The translations under genes and the position numbers were made by a program. The notes below the pieces were generated by a model. It was given only the letters and a program-made list of their open reading frames with translations. It searched no databases and was not told the origin of the DNA. From Muribaculaceae bacterium (GTDB lineage: Bacteria > Bacteroidota > Bacteroidia > Bacteroidales > Muribaculaceae), in assembly GCA_017621845.1 (NCBI GenBank), contig JAGASI010000011.1:62001-126000 (forward strand): a stretch of 64,000 bases of DNA, in the 5' to 3' direction. Every line of letters starts with the position of its first letter. The first letter of the stretch is position 1. Below are positions 34,682 through 43,603 of this stretch, piece after piece.

Positions 34682-35356
34682 ATGAGCGAATGTAGCAAAA
34701 AACAGGTGACGTGTCCTCGCTGTCATTACGACAGTCCGATGACCGTATGGAATTCCATCAATGCCGATCTCGACCCGGAATTGAAGGAGAAACTGCTCGA
34801 TGGGGAATTGTATAATTGGAAGTGCGAGGTCTGTGGTCTGGAGATTGATGTGCCGTTCGGAACGCTCTATCACGACATGGAACATAAGTTTATGCTCTTC
34901 TTTTCCCCATGGGATGAAGATGAGGATAAATACAAGGAGATTGAAGTTCCGCTTCCGTCAGGAATGGGATTCAAAGATTACATCTTTCGCTCTGTTTTCG
35001 GCATGAACGAACTCCGTGAGAAGATTAGTATTCTGGAAGCTGGCCTTAATGACATTGCCGTTGAGCGCATGAAATTCTTTCTTAAACTCGATAACACGGA
35101 GGGGTTGTATCAGGAGGACGCTCTTTTCTTCCTCGGCGTTGATATGGATCCTGATAAAATCAAATCATCCGGCTGGGAGCGTGGTGCCATCAAGTTTTTA
35201 CGGCTTAGAGAAGGTAAAGAACCGGAGATTCTTCCTTTCCCGATGGAAAAATATTACGATTATTTATTGGCTGTCAAGATGGATCCCCGGATGAAACCGG
35301 CTCAATGTACCTGTATTGATGAGGGGTGGATCAGGATAAAACTACAGAAGATGTAA
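34682..35356 (+). CDS. CpXC-domain protein
   Basis: The 224-residue protein begins with a CpXC-type zinc domain: CPRCHYDSPMTVWNSINADLDPELKEKLLDG, then W-K-C-E-V-C-G and the D-V-P-F-G-T-L-Y-H-D-M strand. The rest (about 90-224) is helical, with a Cys pair near the end (AQCTCIDEGWIR). CpXC proteins are common in Bacteroidetes and have no established activity. It starts 12 nt after the ATPase stop and ends 3 nt before the WG-repeat gene, so the two are probably partners. Confidence 0.75.
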   Translation: MSECSKKQVTCPRCHYDSPMTVWNSINADLDPELKEKLLDGELYNWKCEVCGLEIDVPFGTLYHDMEHKFMLFFSPWDEDEDKYKEIEVPLPSGMGFKDYIFRSVFGMNELREKISILEAGLNDIAVERMKFFLKLDNTEGLYQEDALFFLGVDMDPDKIKSSGWERGAIKFLRLREGKEPEILPFPMEKYYDYLLAVKMDPRMKPAQCTCIDEGWIRIKLQKM

Positions 35357-35359
35357 GCC

Positions 35360-37696
35360 ATGAGATACTATGATAAAAAGATAGGCAATATCGGCCCATT
35401 TGAAATTATCGGTACAGAAGATCCGCGAGACTGCGTAGGGCTTCGTGACAGAACGGGCCGTTGGATTGTTTCACCGGAACAGGGCTATAAGTCGTTCAAT
35501 CATTATGACGATGGCTTGATGATTGCATACCGGTCAGAAAAAGATGGCTTCGGATGGGTATTGGTGGATTATCATGGAAACTGCATCTCCGACAGATATA
35601 ACTTTATTGAACCTGCGGGGGAAGGTTTCTATATGGTCGAGAAAGGTGCACACCATAACATTATGCGCCGCGATGGATCACTTGTCCTGAAAGAATGGCC
35701 TCATCGGGTTTGGAAGGTTCGTAACGGATATTTTCAAATAGAAAACACTATCCGCAAAACAAAGACAACACCCACTCGATATTTGGCGGGTGTGGCACAT
35801 GTGAGTGGCATTATAGTTTTCCCGATGATTTTTGAATCGGTAAGATTCTTTGATGACCCGGACGATGCTGATATGTTGGCTAAGAAGGATGGACAGCCTT
35901 TCGTGATTCATAGCGGAGCGCTATTTGACCCGCAAAAACGGCATTATCCACCCAAACCGGAGCCGGACAAGCTTGGTAAATTCTTCGAACAGATTGTAAA
36001 CTGGATACTTCCAGGATTGCAGTTGCTCTACCGAGACACAGATGCAGACATCGATGTGAAGCGAATGTATCCTGTCGGCAAAGTTCTCCGGACAGGATTT
36101 TACACTTCGGTAAGCACTAAACTTCAAAGACCGGCTCAAAAGACTCGGTTTCTTATTGCATCGGGTCATGCAGCGTTACTTTGCTCCGATGAAAATGGCA
36201 ATGTCAATGAGACGGGATTAAGTTTCAGCCCCCGAGCAGAAGAATGGCGTCATGCCGTCATCTCAAAGAACGCATGGCTGAAAGTTCTCGATGTTTATAA
36301 GGTCGGAGAGACCACCCAGATCTTCATGATACAGATTCCGGAGACAGCTGCGATGTTTCTGGGAGATAACGAGACCATTTTCAATTTCATAAATGAAGCA
36401 GGTGGCAGCGGAACCACACTGGTCGAACTTGCAAGAAGAAGCTTCGACGAGAAAATGAAGCAATTGGTCCATCCTCGCTCAACGGACACCGATTGGGTAG
36501 CTTTAATGTCTCACCCCATAGGTTACACTCTTGAAGGACAACCATATTCCATTACCCCTGATTATACGCTGGACGAGGATCCATTCAGCAACCATCAAAC
36601 GAATTTTGAGCATAATCGCCGCTTTTGCAGTGTCATACATGGTTTGGCTGATGACCGCGACATAGTTCAGGATTATGACGGCTTCCCTTGGCGTGGTGTT
36701 GTAGGGAGCGTATGCGATGGATGTATGTATGCCAAAGGCACAAACGGACGGCCTTTAGGATGCGGACGACTCTTTCAGGAGAGCTTCCGGAAAAGCTATA
36801 TAAGCGGGCGTTGTGACTACTGGAAATTCAATCTCGAAACAGAGTCATGGTTTGAGCAGAAGAGTCGGATGGAACGTGAAAAAGCTGAGGAACATCAGTC
36901 AAAAACCTCCGGCTCGTATGCCGCAAATCTTGTTATGGATTTCATTGCCGAGCATTTGGAAGGAAAGATTGACAATCTTTTGAAATTTGATTTTCGTTCT
37001 CTCGGAGAAGATAAGAAATACGGTCCAATCAAGGGACCGTCCATGATTCAGAATTATGCGATAGTCAAATCAATCATCGAAATAGTGTTCGGCGAATATT
37101 GGCCTGACCTGAATGTTGAAACTTTGGATTCTTACCAATATCAAATCGGAACCATTATTCATTACCAACGTCTTGCCGGAGCACGCATAGCTGACCGACG
37201 TTTCAAAACGCTCGATGCTCATTGCCCTGACAAAGGGTTGATCGACATGGCAGAAGAGTTATTCTCTCACTGCTATTCACTCGGTGACTTTATCGTCTGG
37301 CCCAACAAAGCGATTATGGCAAATATGTTCGACGATTCCAAAATGAGGGGATATATCGACCGTATGTTCATCGCCATGTATGATGTCATGACCGATGCCA
37401 AGAAGCAGAATATGGATGTAAAGGCAGCCCTATACAAGAACCGTAAACTGATGAAAGGCTATCAAGGCAGAGACGGCTTCATTAAGTTCATGGAAAATTC
37501 ATTACTGGATGACTTCCTCAATGAAGACGGCAGTCCGAAATCCCTTTTCTGCGGCTTATCGAATGCAGCCAGAGATTTCCGTCCCGACCTCCTCCCGGAC
37601 GCCCTGCGCCAATACCATGCCTTCATGGCCCCCATGGTAGAACGTCGTTCTCTTCGGATACTCGGAATATTAAAGCGCAAACTCAACATCGAATAG
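35360..37696 (+). CDS. Large WG-repeat protein with Cys-rich central motif
   Basis: A 778-residue protein. The N-terminal 200 residues are degenerate WG/propeller-type repeats (GRWIVSPEQGYKSF; GFGWVLVDYHGNCISDRYNFI; MRRDGSLVLKEWPH). The middle has no assignment. Around residue 455, VCDGCMYAKGTNGRPLGCGRLF followed by GRCDYW is a C-x2-C...C...C cluster that could hold a metal. The C-terminal 250 residues are helical. There is no signal peptide. It follows the CpXC gene by 3 nt. With the two minus-strand WG proteins it makes a set of three in one island, each beside a zinc protein, which argues for a shared partner system of unknown function. Confidence 0.65.
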   Translation: MRYYDKKIGNIGPFEIIGTEDPRDCVGLRDRTGRWIVSPEQGYKSFNHYDDGLMIAYRSEKDGFGWVLVDYHGNCISDRYNFIEPAGEGFYMVEKGAHHNIMRRDGSLVLKEWPHRVWKVRNGYFQIENTIRKTKTTPTRYLAGVAHVSGIIVFPMIFESVRFFDDPDDADMLAKKDGQPFVIHSGALFDPQKRHYPPKPEPDKLGKFFEQIVNWILPGLQLLYRDTDADIDVKRMYPVGKVLRTGFYTSVSTKLQRPAQKTRFLIASGHAALLCSDENGNVNETGLSFSPRAEEWRHAVISKNAWLKVLDVYKVGETTQIFMIQIPETAAMFLGDNETIFNFINEAGGSGTTLVELARRSFDEKMKQLVHPRSTDTDWVALMSHPIGYTLEGQPYSITPDYTLDEDPFSNHQTNFEHNRRFCSVIHGLADDRDIVQDYDGFPWRGVVGSVCDGCMYAKGTNGRPLGCGRLFQESFRKSYISGRCDYWKFNLETESWFEQKSRMEREKAEEHQSKTSGSYAANLVMDFIAEHLEGKIDNLLKFDFRSLGEDKKYGPIKGPSMIQNYAIVKSIIEIVFGEYWPDLNVETLDSYQYQIGTIIHYQRLAGARIADRRFKTLDAHCPDKGLIDMAEELFSHCYSLGDFIVWPNKAIMANMFDDSKMRGYIDRMFIAMYDVMTDAKKQNMDVKAALYKNRKLMKGYQGRDGFIKFMENSLLDDFLNEDGSPKSLFCGLSNAARDFRPDLLPDALRQYHAFMAPMVERRSLRILGILKRKLNIE

Positions 37697-37735
37697 CCTC
37701 GGATTTGCCATTTGCTGAATAACGAACTAAAAGAA

Positions 37736-38083
37736 ATGACACAATATATAGAACCAAGTATTGAAGACCACATGGTCTGTGTTAACATAAGTAAGACATT
37801 TGATGCAAAAGAAAGGATGGACAATTATGACCGTGCCCGTCATTACTGGCGTTTGGATGTGAATCGTGCAGAAAAGGCTAATCTTGTGCTTGCTACTGTC
37901 CACGGTATTGTAGTAGCTGTATTCCATCCAACCCAATGGTATAAATCTAAAATCTACAAAGGTAAAACGGAACGTTACGAATTTGAGGGCATAGAAATAG
38001 AAGACTCTCCGTATCTCGGGAAATGCGTTTGGAACATCGTAAACCCAAAATCACAGAATCCAGTAAGTTATATCAATTTGTAA
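37736..38083 (+). CDS. Small PUA-like protein, first gene of a deiminase-SIR2 trio
   Basis: The 115-residue protein is started at ATG 37736; the longer frame begins at TTG 37712. It has YWRLDVNRAEKANLVLATVHGIVVAVFHPTQWYK, then F-E-G-x-E and YLGKCVWN...NPVSYINL. That ending (YxGK...NP(I/V)xY) is one I associate with small PUA-like/LEM14-type domains, which bind nucleic acid or modified bases. It ends 1 nt before the deiminase ATG. A sensor role for the following enzymes is inference. Confidence 0.55.
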   Translation: MTQYIEPSIEDHMVCVNISKTFDAKERMDNYDRARHYWRLDVNRAEKANLVLATVHGIVVAVFHPTQWYKSKIYKGKTERYEFEGIEIEDSPYLGKCVWNIVNPKSQNPVSYINL

Positions 38084-38084
38084 A

Positions 38085-39026
38085 ATGGCGAGACCTATTT
38101 TAGACGAAGAAACTAACTTCGTATATATTTCCGATAAACTCAGAGTGTTTTTCCCAGAGTTTCATGATGCCCTTACTGAGAAATTCTCCGAAATGCGTAT
38201 CCATTTTGGTATCCTTCACGGAACAAAAGACATATGGTGCCGTGATTATATGCCTATACAAATGAATGATATGTCGTTTGTTGGTTATAAATTTGACCCG
38301 GATTATCTTAAGGAGAATTTCGGCCATAGTGAATATACTGAATATGAAAGCAAATATTCTCCTATTGGCGCCCGATTGAGGCCTTGGGAAAGAGTATCGG
38401 CTTTATCAGAGATATCTGTCAGTCATGGCATAGACATCTCTTCTCGTTTAAGAAATTTCAATATTGTTCTCGACGGAGGGAATTTGGTATTTTGCGGCAA
38501 CTATGTTATCGTGACCGATAAGATTCTGAAGGAAAATAAACAAAGTCGGGATGAATTGGAGTCGATACTCCGGGAAATGTTCAATTTAGAGCCCATAATT
38601 GTTCATTGGGAACCGGATCACGAAGATGTGTATGGTCATACAGATGGAATGTTTCGGGCTCTCCCGACAAAAAAGGATGAAAAGCCGAAACTTCTATATT
38701 TGCATCGCTGGGATAGCCCATCCAAAAGGTTACGTGACAACTTACGTGAGACCGCTGGTGACAGGATTGAACTAAAAGAAATTGTCTTCGAAAAGAAAGG
38801 CTCAGGAATTGACTCACTGGCATGGGCATATATCAATTTCCTTCAAGTGGGTAGAAAAATACTTGTTCCAAAGTTTGGGCTCGCTGACGAGGATTTGGTC
38901 ATGGATCAATTCCATTCTTGTTTCGGGATTAAACCGGAATCAATTGAAATGCCTGATATTGCCAGACAAGGAGGTGCCTTACATTGCCTTACTTGGAATA
39001 TCAAGAATGAAAATAAGAGGGAATAA
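38085..39026 (+). CDS. Agmatine-deiminase-family (guanidino-group modifying) enzyme
   Basis: The 313-residue protein has the catalytic set of the PAD/agmatine-deiminase family: WCRDYMP (residues 51-57), VLDGGNLV (about 130), GHTDGMFR (about 184, His-x-Asp) and C-terminal GGALHCLTW (about 295) with the nucleophilic Cys. All residues needed for hydrolysis of a guanidinium group are present. True agmatine deiminases are longer (about 360-370 residues), and this gene sits between a PUA-like protein and a SIR2 protein instead of polyamine genes. A substrate other than agmatine, such as a protein arginine or a guanidino nucleotide derivative, is possible but unproven. Confidence 0.8.
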   Translation: MARPILDEETNFVYISDKLRVFFPEFHDALTEKFSEMRIHFGILHGTKDIWCRDYMPIQMNDMSFVGYKFDPDYLKENFGHSEYTEYESKYSPIGARLRPWERVSALSEISVSHGIDISSRLRNFNIVLDGGNLVFCGNYVIVTDKILKENKQSRDELESILREMFNLEPIIVHWEPDHEDVYGHTDGMFRALPTKKDEKPKLLYLHRWDSPSKRLRDNLRETAGDRIELKEIVFEKKGSGIDSLAWAYINFLQVGRKILVPKFGLADEDLVMDQFHSCFGIKPESIEMPDIARQGGALHCLTWNIKNENKRE

Positions 39027-39073
39027 ATTAATCCTGACAAAGGTCTGAGTCTCAATCATAAATTCGATATATA

Positions 39074-41074
39074 ATGTCAGATTTTAAGGAAATATTTGAC
39101 CTGATTCGACGAGAACGAGTTGTCTTGGTAATTGGTGCCGGCTTTTCACTAAAAGCGGGTATGCCCACATGTTCAAAAGTTTGTGATGCTATCAGAGCTG
39201 CTTTGCCTGATGATATAAAAAATTCAGAGGAAGACATGCGCGACTTTTCGGGGAATGATCTTCAGCAAATTTCAAATAACTTTATAGACGTATGGGGGCA
39301 AACCGGCAGAAACCGACTCATCCAATCAATAAAATCACTTTTCGATATTGCCCATGATGCTGATCTTTCTAACCATGAGGCTTTGAGCAAAATTCCTCAT
39401 ATATCTAAAATACATACTACCAACTACGACACACTTCTGGAGTATGTCTATAAGGATGAATGCTATGTAATCAAACAAGACAAGGACTTTAGAGATATCC
39501 CAAAAGGTAAAACAATTATATTGAAACCTCATGGAGATTTTGAGAATCCAGACTCTATCATCATATCTCGCTCAGATTATGATGGGTGGTTTAAAGGAGA
39601 TAGACTTGAGATGCTCTGGCAAGAATTGGAACGAGATGCAGTCAGTAATAATATTCTTTTCATGGGTTACAGTTTTTCCGACTCCAATTTTCAATACTTA
39701 TTAAAGAGGATAAAAGAAAAACTGAATGGCTCCACGCATCAACATTACTTAGTGGCTCCTGACTGGCAAGCTTCCAAAGTACGAAGATTAGAACCTTACC
39801 GCATAAAATATTATAATGGAACCGGGGAAACATTCTTTAGAGAGCTTACCGAGTATCTAAAAAAATATATAATTCGAGACTGTGCGAAGAAGATCACGAG
39901 TCCGGAAACATGCGAACGATTTAATCGAGTCCATAATAATACCACTGAGATAACCGTAAGACCAGATAACGACAATATCATTCGTGTAAAACCTCTCAAT
40001 GGAGCTCACGAACAGATGAAGTTTACTGTTATTGGAGATAAGGCACATCTCATTAACGAAAGTCGGATGACTGAACTCGTAAAATCTCCAATTACGGGAT
40101 TATTAATGCCAACAATAACACTAAAGGCAGATAAGGGTGAGTTCAAGAACTGCTCATGCACACTAAATGGAATCGAGTTGTCCACCTCAGAGATTGCACA
40201 AATCCAAATTCAGCCATCTACATCGGAAGGTGTATGTCAAATTAAGATTCCAGCCTTGCATTTCAATGAAAAACTGAAATATATTTTCTATACAGTCCAT
40301 AAACAATGTATTGTCCATTGCATTGATTCCGAGCTGTATCTGTTGAAAATTGAAACAACGTATAATGAGGAAACTAATATGTTTTCCTCTACTTTTACTT
40401 TTGAGTTCAAGGAGGACTTCCCCTCGTTGGGTAGAGCAAGAACGTTGATGAAATTGCCAGTTGCAGTTCAATCTGGATTAAAATTCTCTATTGCTGGCCT
40501 AAAAGCACCAAGCACTATTGATATGCCTTCGAGAAAACCCGATGACCCGAACAAGTGGTCTAATGAGCCGATGCAATGCTATCTCAATCTCCTTGAAATC
40601 ATAGAGGATTGCGGTGGAAAGTTTAATACATATCCATGCTTTTCATTAGAGAATCTTGAATGTGCCATGTATCTTGTGGCTTATCTCAAAAAAGTCTCAG
40701 TGCCTTTTGTAAACCACAAGCCACTATATATTAAATTTAGCGTAGTTGATTCAGAATACGAAAATAAGCCTGAAATGATCGTTGGACAGGACTATGGATT
40801 TTGTGAAACCTTTTCGGAAAACAGAATTGAATTTGCTGGAAATGAATGGCACATACCTACACGAATAACATGGTATTCCAAATGCACAATATTAAAAAAT
40901 ATTGTGGATGACGAGGGTAAAAGACACATTGAAATGTGTGATAATGGGTGCGCCGGGGGATTTTATTTAGGAGCGAACAAAAATCAAAAGCTACTTCCAA
41001 ATAAAAGACAGCTTAAGACAGTTGCCCTCATACAAGATGCAATGCGATTTATCGGAAAATTCCCGTTTACATAA
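39074..41074 (+). CDS. SIR2-domain protein with large C-terminal domain
   Basis: A 666-residue protein. Residues about 5-265 form a SIR2_2 domain: VIGAGFSLKAG (NAD-binding GAGxS, residues 20-30), IHTTNYD (about 113), KPHGD (about 150) and MGYSFSDSNF (about 197). The histidine of KPHGD corresponds to the catalytic His. The C-terminal 400 residues are beta-rich and unassigned, with Cys-rich stretches (EMCDNGCAGGFY). SIR2 proteins in defence islands usually hydrolyse NAD+ after infection is sensed, causing abortive infection. It lies 47 nt after the deiminase gene and is the last of the plus-strand run. Confidence 0.82.
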   Translation: MSDFKEIFDLIRRERVVLVIGAGFSLKAGMPTCSKVCDAIRAALPDDIKNSEEDMRDFSGNDLQQISNNFIDVWGQTGRNRLIQSIKSLFDIAHDADLSNHEALSKIPHISKIHTTNYDTLLEYVYKDECYVIKQDKDFRDIPKGKTIILKPHGDFENPDSIIISRSDYDGWFKGDRLEMLWQELERDAVSNNILFMGYSFSDSNFQYLLKRIKEKLNGSTHQHYLVAPDWQASKVRRLEPYRIKYYNGTGETFFRELTEYLKKYIIRDCAKKITSPETCERFNRVHNNTTEITVRPDNDNIIRVKPLNGAHEQMKFTVIGDKAHLINESRMTELVKSPITGLLMPTITLKADKGEFKNCSCTLNGIELSTSEIAQIQIQPSTSEGVCQIKIPALHFNEKLKYIFYTVHKQCIVHCIDSELYLLKIETTYNEETNMFSSTFTFEFKEDFPSLGRARTLMKLPVAVQSGLKFSIAGLKAPSTIDMPSRKPDDPNKWSNEPMQCYLNLLEIIEDCGGKFNTYPCFSLENLECAMYLVAYLKKVSVPFVNHKPLYIKFSVVDSEYENKPEMIVGQDYGFCETFSENRIEFAGNEWHIPTRITWYSKCTILKNIVDDEGKRHIEMCDNGCAGGFYLGANKNQKLLPNKRQLKTVALIQDAMRFIGKFPFT

Positions 41075-41109
41075 TCGTTGGTTCTTCCTCTTATAGAACA
41101 ATAAAAGAG

Positions 41110-41457
41110 CTATCGCTTGATTGGGGTGTAATCAATGGTGGCTTCTTCGTCGGTGACTTCAAGTTTGAAGATTACGGGACGCAATCCATCATTGCAAGAG
41201 CAAATAGCGACTCCCGGTTTCCTTATCCAATCGCCATAATAAAACAGCTCTTTGCCGGATCCATGAGCAAGTGCAAACGCATACTGATATATCGCTTTCC
41301 ACGCCTCGTCGCAGAAGCCTTCCGGTTTGGCATAGTCGCAATAGTAAAACTCACCCTCTTTGTGCATAGGGCAACGATTCAAGCCCTCGGCACCGTATTC
41401 TTTGGCGAGGTCTTCATTTAACATGGTTCGAAGAACCGTAATCTTTACTTTTTTCAT
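41110..41457 (-). CDS. TIGR04076-family protein
   Basis: The 115-residue protein starts at ATG 41455-41457; the TTG two codons upstream is less likely. It begins KKVKITVLRT, then CPMHKEGEFYYCDYAKPEGFCDEAWKAIYQYAFALAHG and ELFYYGDWI...ICSCNDGLRPVIFKLE, which I recognise as the TIGR04076 family: small, Cys-rich, of unknown function, often beside HU genes or mobile elements in Bacteroidetes. The stop is 35 nt from the SIR2 stop (convergent). It is the distal gene of a short HU operon. Confidence 0.7.
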   Translation of the reverse strand: MKKVKITVLRTMLNEDLAKEYGAEGLNRCPMHKEGEFYYCDYAKPEGFCDEAWKAIYQYAFALAHGSGKELFYYGDWIRKPGVAICSCNDGLRPVIFKLEVTDEEATIDYTPIKR

Positions 41458-41459
41458 AA

Positions 41460-41618
41460 TCAATCCCAGTCGTTAAGAGATTCTATATATCGGTCAACAT
41501 CAAGTATGGTAACATACTTACTGCGTTTCCCCTGACATTCAGCGCAGTTGCAGGTGTTTGATTGAATATGGATGGTTTCGACCTTGGACTGTTCCTCTTC
41601 GTTTTCTTCTTCTTCCAT
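41460..41618 (-). CDS. Small Cys-cluster protein (52 aa)
   Basis: An ATG at 41616-41618 opens a 52-codon frame ending at TGA 41460-41462. It begins with a Glu-rich stretch and carries NTCNCAECQGK, a C-x-C-x2-C cluster suited to metal binding, then a short helix (VTILDVDRYIESLND). It fills the gap between HU and the TIGR04076 gene, 2 nt from each neighbour, which supports translation as part of the operon. Confidence 0.55.
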   Translation of the reverse strand: MEEEENEEEQSKVETIHIQSNTCNCAECQGKRSKYVTILDVDRYIESLNDWD

Positions 41619-41620
41619 AA

Positions 41621-41896
41621 TCACTTTGCGACCTCGTTCTTGAAGGAGTTGGCGGGTTTGAATGCCGGGATGTTGTGAGCCGGGATGATGAGCGTAGTAT
41701 TCTTGCTGATGTTGCGGGCGGTCTTCTCGGCTCTCTGCTTTACGATGAATGAGCCGAATCCACGGAGATATACGTTTTCGCCGTGGGCAACGCTGTCTTT
41801 CACTACGCTCATAAATTGCTCTACCACCGAGAGAACGGTAGGCTTGTCGATGCCGGTCGTTTTAGCTATCTCGTTAACTATATCTGCTTTAGTCAT
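41621..41896 (-). CDS. HU-family DNA-binding protein
   Basis: The 91-residue HU/IHF protein reads TKADIVNEIAKTTGIDKPTVLSVVEQFM and the arm region VYLRGFGSFIVKQRAEKTARNISKNT. It ends with IPAHNIPAFKPANSFKN, which has the PxxxPxFK(P) HU signature. It bends DNA as a dimer. ICEs often carry an HU/IHF-like factor that can help excision or transfer. It is the first gene of the three-gene run. Confidence 0.92.
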   Translation of the reverse strand: MTKADIVNEIAKTTGIDKPTVLSVVEQFMSVVKDSVAHGENVYLRGFGSFIVKQRAEKTARNISKNTTLIIPAHNIPAFKPANSFKNEVAK

Positions 41897-41930
41897 ATTG
41901 TCGTCTTGAATTTGATAAGTTTTTATAATG

Positions 41931-41938
41931 CAAAATTA
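41931..41938 (-). promoter_or_regulatory. -7 element of the HU operon
   Basis: TAATTTTG on the minus strand matches TAnnTTTG, 35 nt upstream of the HU ATG. Confidence 0.5.
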
Positions 41939-41978
41939 CTAAAAATCCGTGTATTTCGGAACGAATGACATCCCCAAC

Positions 41979-42045
41979 GCCGCCTTTTGGCGGCCGAAAT
42001 TTTTGGCAAATTGAAGGCGATGGAGCATCACGCTTCACCGCCTTC
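41979..42045. terminator. Two adjacent hairpins downstream of the 69-aa gene
   Basis: GCCGCC-TTTT-GGCGGC (41979-41994) is a perfect 6-bp stem. GAAGGCGATG (42013-42022) pairs with CACCGCCTTC (42036-42045) with one mismatch. They separate the HU operon from the PcfJ/PcfK operon; both are on the minus strand. Confidence 0.55.
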
Positions 42046-42064
42046 TTCACTGATATGGCTTTGG

Positions 42065-42274
42065 TTACTTGTTTCGTTTGGCGAGCCACTCGTCACGTTT
42101 GTGACGGCACTCTCTGAGGGTCGGGGCGACTACCGAAAAGAGGTCCCCGTCTTGGGTGCGGTAGTCGTACATCACTCTCGTTATCCTGCGGCCTCGGCGT
42201 GAGGAGTAGAAGGTCTCGTACTGCTCCTGTCCGGCTTGGGTGGTCGATATTCCGTTTTGGGTCATTCGTGTCAT
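42065..42274 (-). CDS. Small basic ICE protein, unknown function
   Basis: A 69-residue Arg/Lys-rich protein (YSSRRGRRITRVMYDYRTQDGDLFSVV ... CRHKRDEWLAKRNK). No domain is recognised. It lies just downstream of pcfJ on the same strand, separated from it by a strong hairpin. Small proteins of this kind accompany pcfJ/pcfK in Bacteroides conjugative elements. Confidence 0.55.
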   Translation of the reverse strand: MTRMTQNGISTTQAGQEQYETFYSSRRGRRITRVMYDYRTQDGDLFSVVAPTLRECRHKRDEWLAKRNK

Positions 42275-42290
42275 AGTCTTTGGGTGTTGT

Positions 42291-42316
42291 GACCACCGCC
42301 GGAGTTGGCGGTGGTC
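42291..42316. terminator. Perfect 10-bp hairpin after pcfJ
   Basis: GACCACCGCC (42291-42300) pairs fully with GGCGGTGGTC (42307-42316) around a 6-nt loop. It is very GC-rich, with no U-run on either side, so it may act as a processing or attenuation stem and not as a full terminator. Confidence 0.6.
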
Positions 42317-42325
42317 GTGTTAAAC

Positions 42326-43591
42326 TTATGCTCTCTTGCGCTCGGCAATCAGCTTCTTGTTGGCGTTGATGATGCCGGCTATCTGTTCTGTGTATTCGCA
42401 GACTTGGTTGGCGAAGGCTCGGCATTGAATGATTGAATAGTCCTTCAGGGAGATTTCAACGGTGGCGATGGTCTTGCCTCCCATCGTGGCTGTGAACACC
42501 AATGTGTCGGCTTTGAGGTAGTAGCCCGCTGAACCTACGCAGATGTGCTGTCTGGTACCTTCTTCGTAATAGTCGGCTATGCTGTCAAGTGTATGGAGCC
42601 GGATTGTTCCGTCTGTCATCGTCAGTCCGATGAAGCGACCTTTGAGTTCCTCGAACTTGGCTTGGTCGGCTTCCGCTTTCCTGCGGTTGGCTTCCCTCTG
42701 CTCCTTAACTCTCTGTCGGTTGACCTTCTCCACATACTCATCATGGGCGTGCTTGAGGTCTTTGGGTGCAACCAATGACGGGGAATGGAGGTCTCTGCCC
42801 ATACGCTCCAACATCTTGATGTAGTCGAACCACATACTCGGTGCGTTGAATGTATATCCGGCTCTCTTGGCTACCTTGATGGAGTTCCAATACTTGTCAA
42901 CTTCCTTCGGATGCTGGCAGAGATAGCGGAGCATTTCAATGTCGCCGGATTTCATCAGCGTCTCGGCTTTTGGGTTGGTCAGCAACTGCTGAAAGAGTGT
43001 CATGGGGTGCATTGCGTGGCAACATCCTTTGAACCCGTTGCGCTTGATGGTGTCGGTTGACTTGATGCGCGGATAGACCCATTGCCCTGCGATGTGACGG
43101 AAGGCATCGTTGTCGCCCCTTATCTCCAATGGAGAGCCGAAAGCGAAAGAGTCAACGTAATAGCCGAGTGTGCGCTGAAGTCCCACGACTGTAGCGTGTC
43201 CCTTGGGGTCAATCCAATACTGACCGATTTCCAGATAGGCGGGTTTCGCCTTCATTCCCTTGCGCATATCAACTATCATCAGAAACATACGGATTACCTG
43301 ATAGTCCTCCATAGTGGTGATTACGTTGAAATAGGATTTGTCTTGACGCACACGCTCTTTGGTATTGCGTATCTCGACCCTTTCTCCGCAGTTGGGGCAA
43401 CGATAGATGCCGAAGCCTACCTCCTGCCATTCGTGTCCGCAGTCCATACATACCGCCTTGCCCGATTTGAGACGATAGGCATAATGGTCGATGGTGTGGC
43501 TGAACGCCCATTTCTTTTGGGCAGTGGTGAGCGGGCGAAGACGCCCACTCAGTTCCATTATATGCTGTTGTTTCTTGTTTCTCGGTTTCAT
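42326..43591 (-). CDS. pcfJ: PcfJ-like protein
   Basis: The 421-residue protein has an N-terminal zinc ribbon (CMDCGHEWQ ... YRCPNCGERVEI, about residues 48-75). It has a PcfJ-type C-terminal half with ADYYEEGTRQHICVGSAGYYLKADTLVF, which is the family signature as I know it, and a charged coiled coil before it (about 290-330). PcfJ proteins are encoded on conjugative elements of Firmicutes and Bacteroidetes. Their role in transfer or element maintenance is not settled. It starts 12 nt after pcfK. Confidence 0.78.
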   Translation of the reverse strand: MKPRNKKQQHIMELSGRLRPLTTAQKKWAFSHTIDHYAYRLKSGKAVCMDCGHEWQEVGFGIYRCPNCGERVEIRNTKERVRQDKSYFNVITTMEDYQVIRMFLMIVDMRKGMKAKPAYLEIGQYWIDPKGHATVVGLQRTLGYYVDSFAFGSPLEIRGDNDAFRHIAGQWVYPRIKSTDTIKRNGFKGCCHAMHPMTLFQQLLTNPKAETLMKSGDIEMLRYLCQHPKEVDKYWNSIKVAKRAGYTFNAPSMWFDYIKMLERMGRDLHSPSLVAPKDLKHAHDEYVEKVNRQRVKEQREANRRKAEADQAKFEELKGRFIGLTMTDGTIRLHTLDSIADYYEEGTRQHICVGSAGYYLKADTLVFTATMGGKTIATVEISLKDYSIIQCRAFANQVCEYTEQIAGIINANKKLIAERKRA

Positions 43592-43603
43592 CTTACTGGA
43601 GTT

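Noticed and set aside
38085..39026. Polyamine-pathway agmatine deiminase
   Set aside because: The protein is short for that enzyme and has no polyamine gene nearby. The family fold is kept, but the substrate is left open.
42093..42425. 110-codon frame overlapping pcfJ and the 69-aa gene
   Set aside because: Low-complexity Pro/Arg/Thr content in a shifted frame over two better genes and a hairpin.
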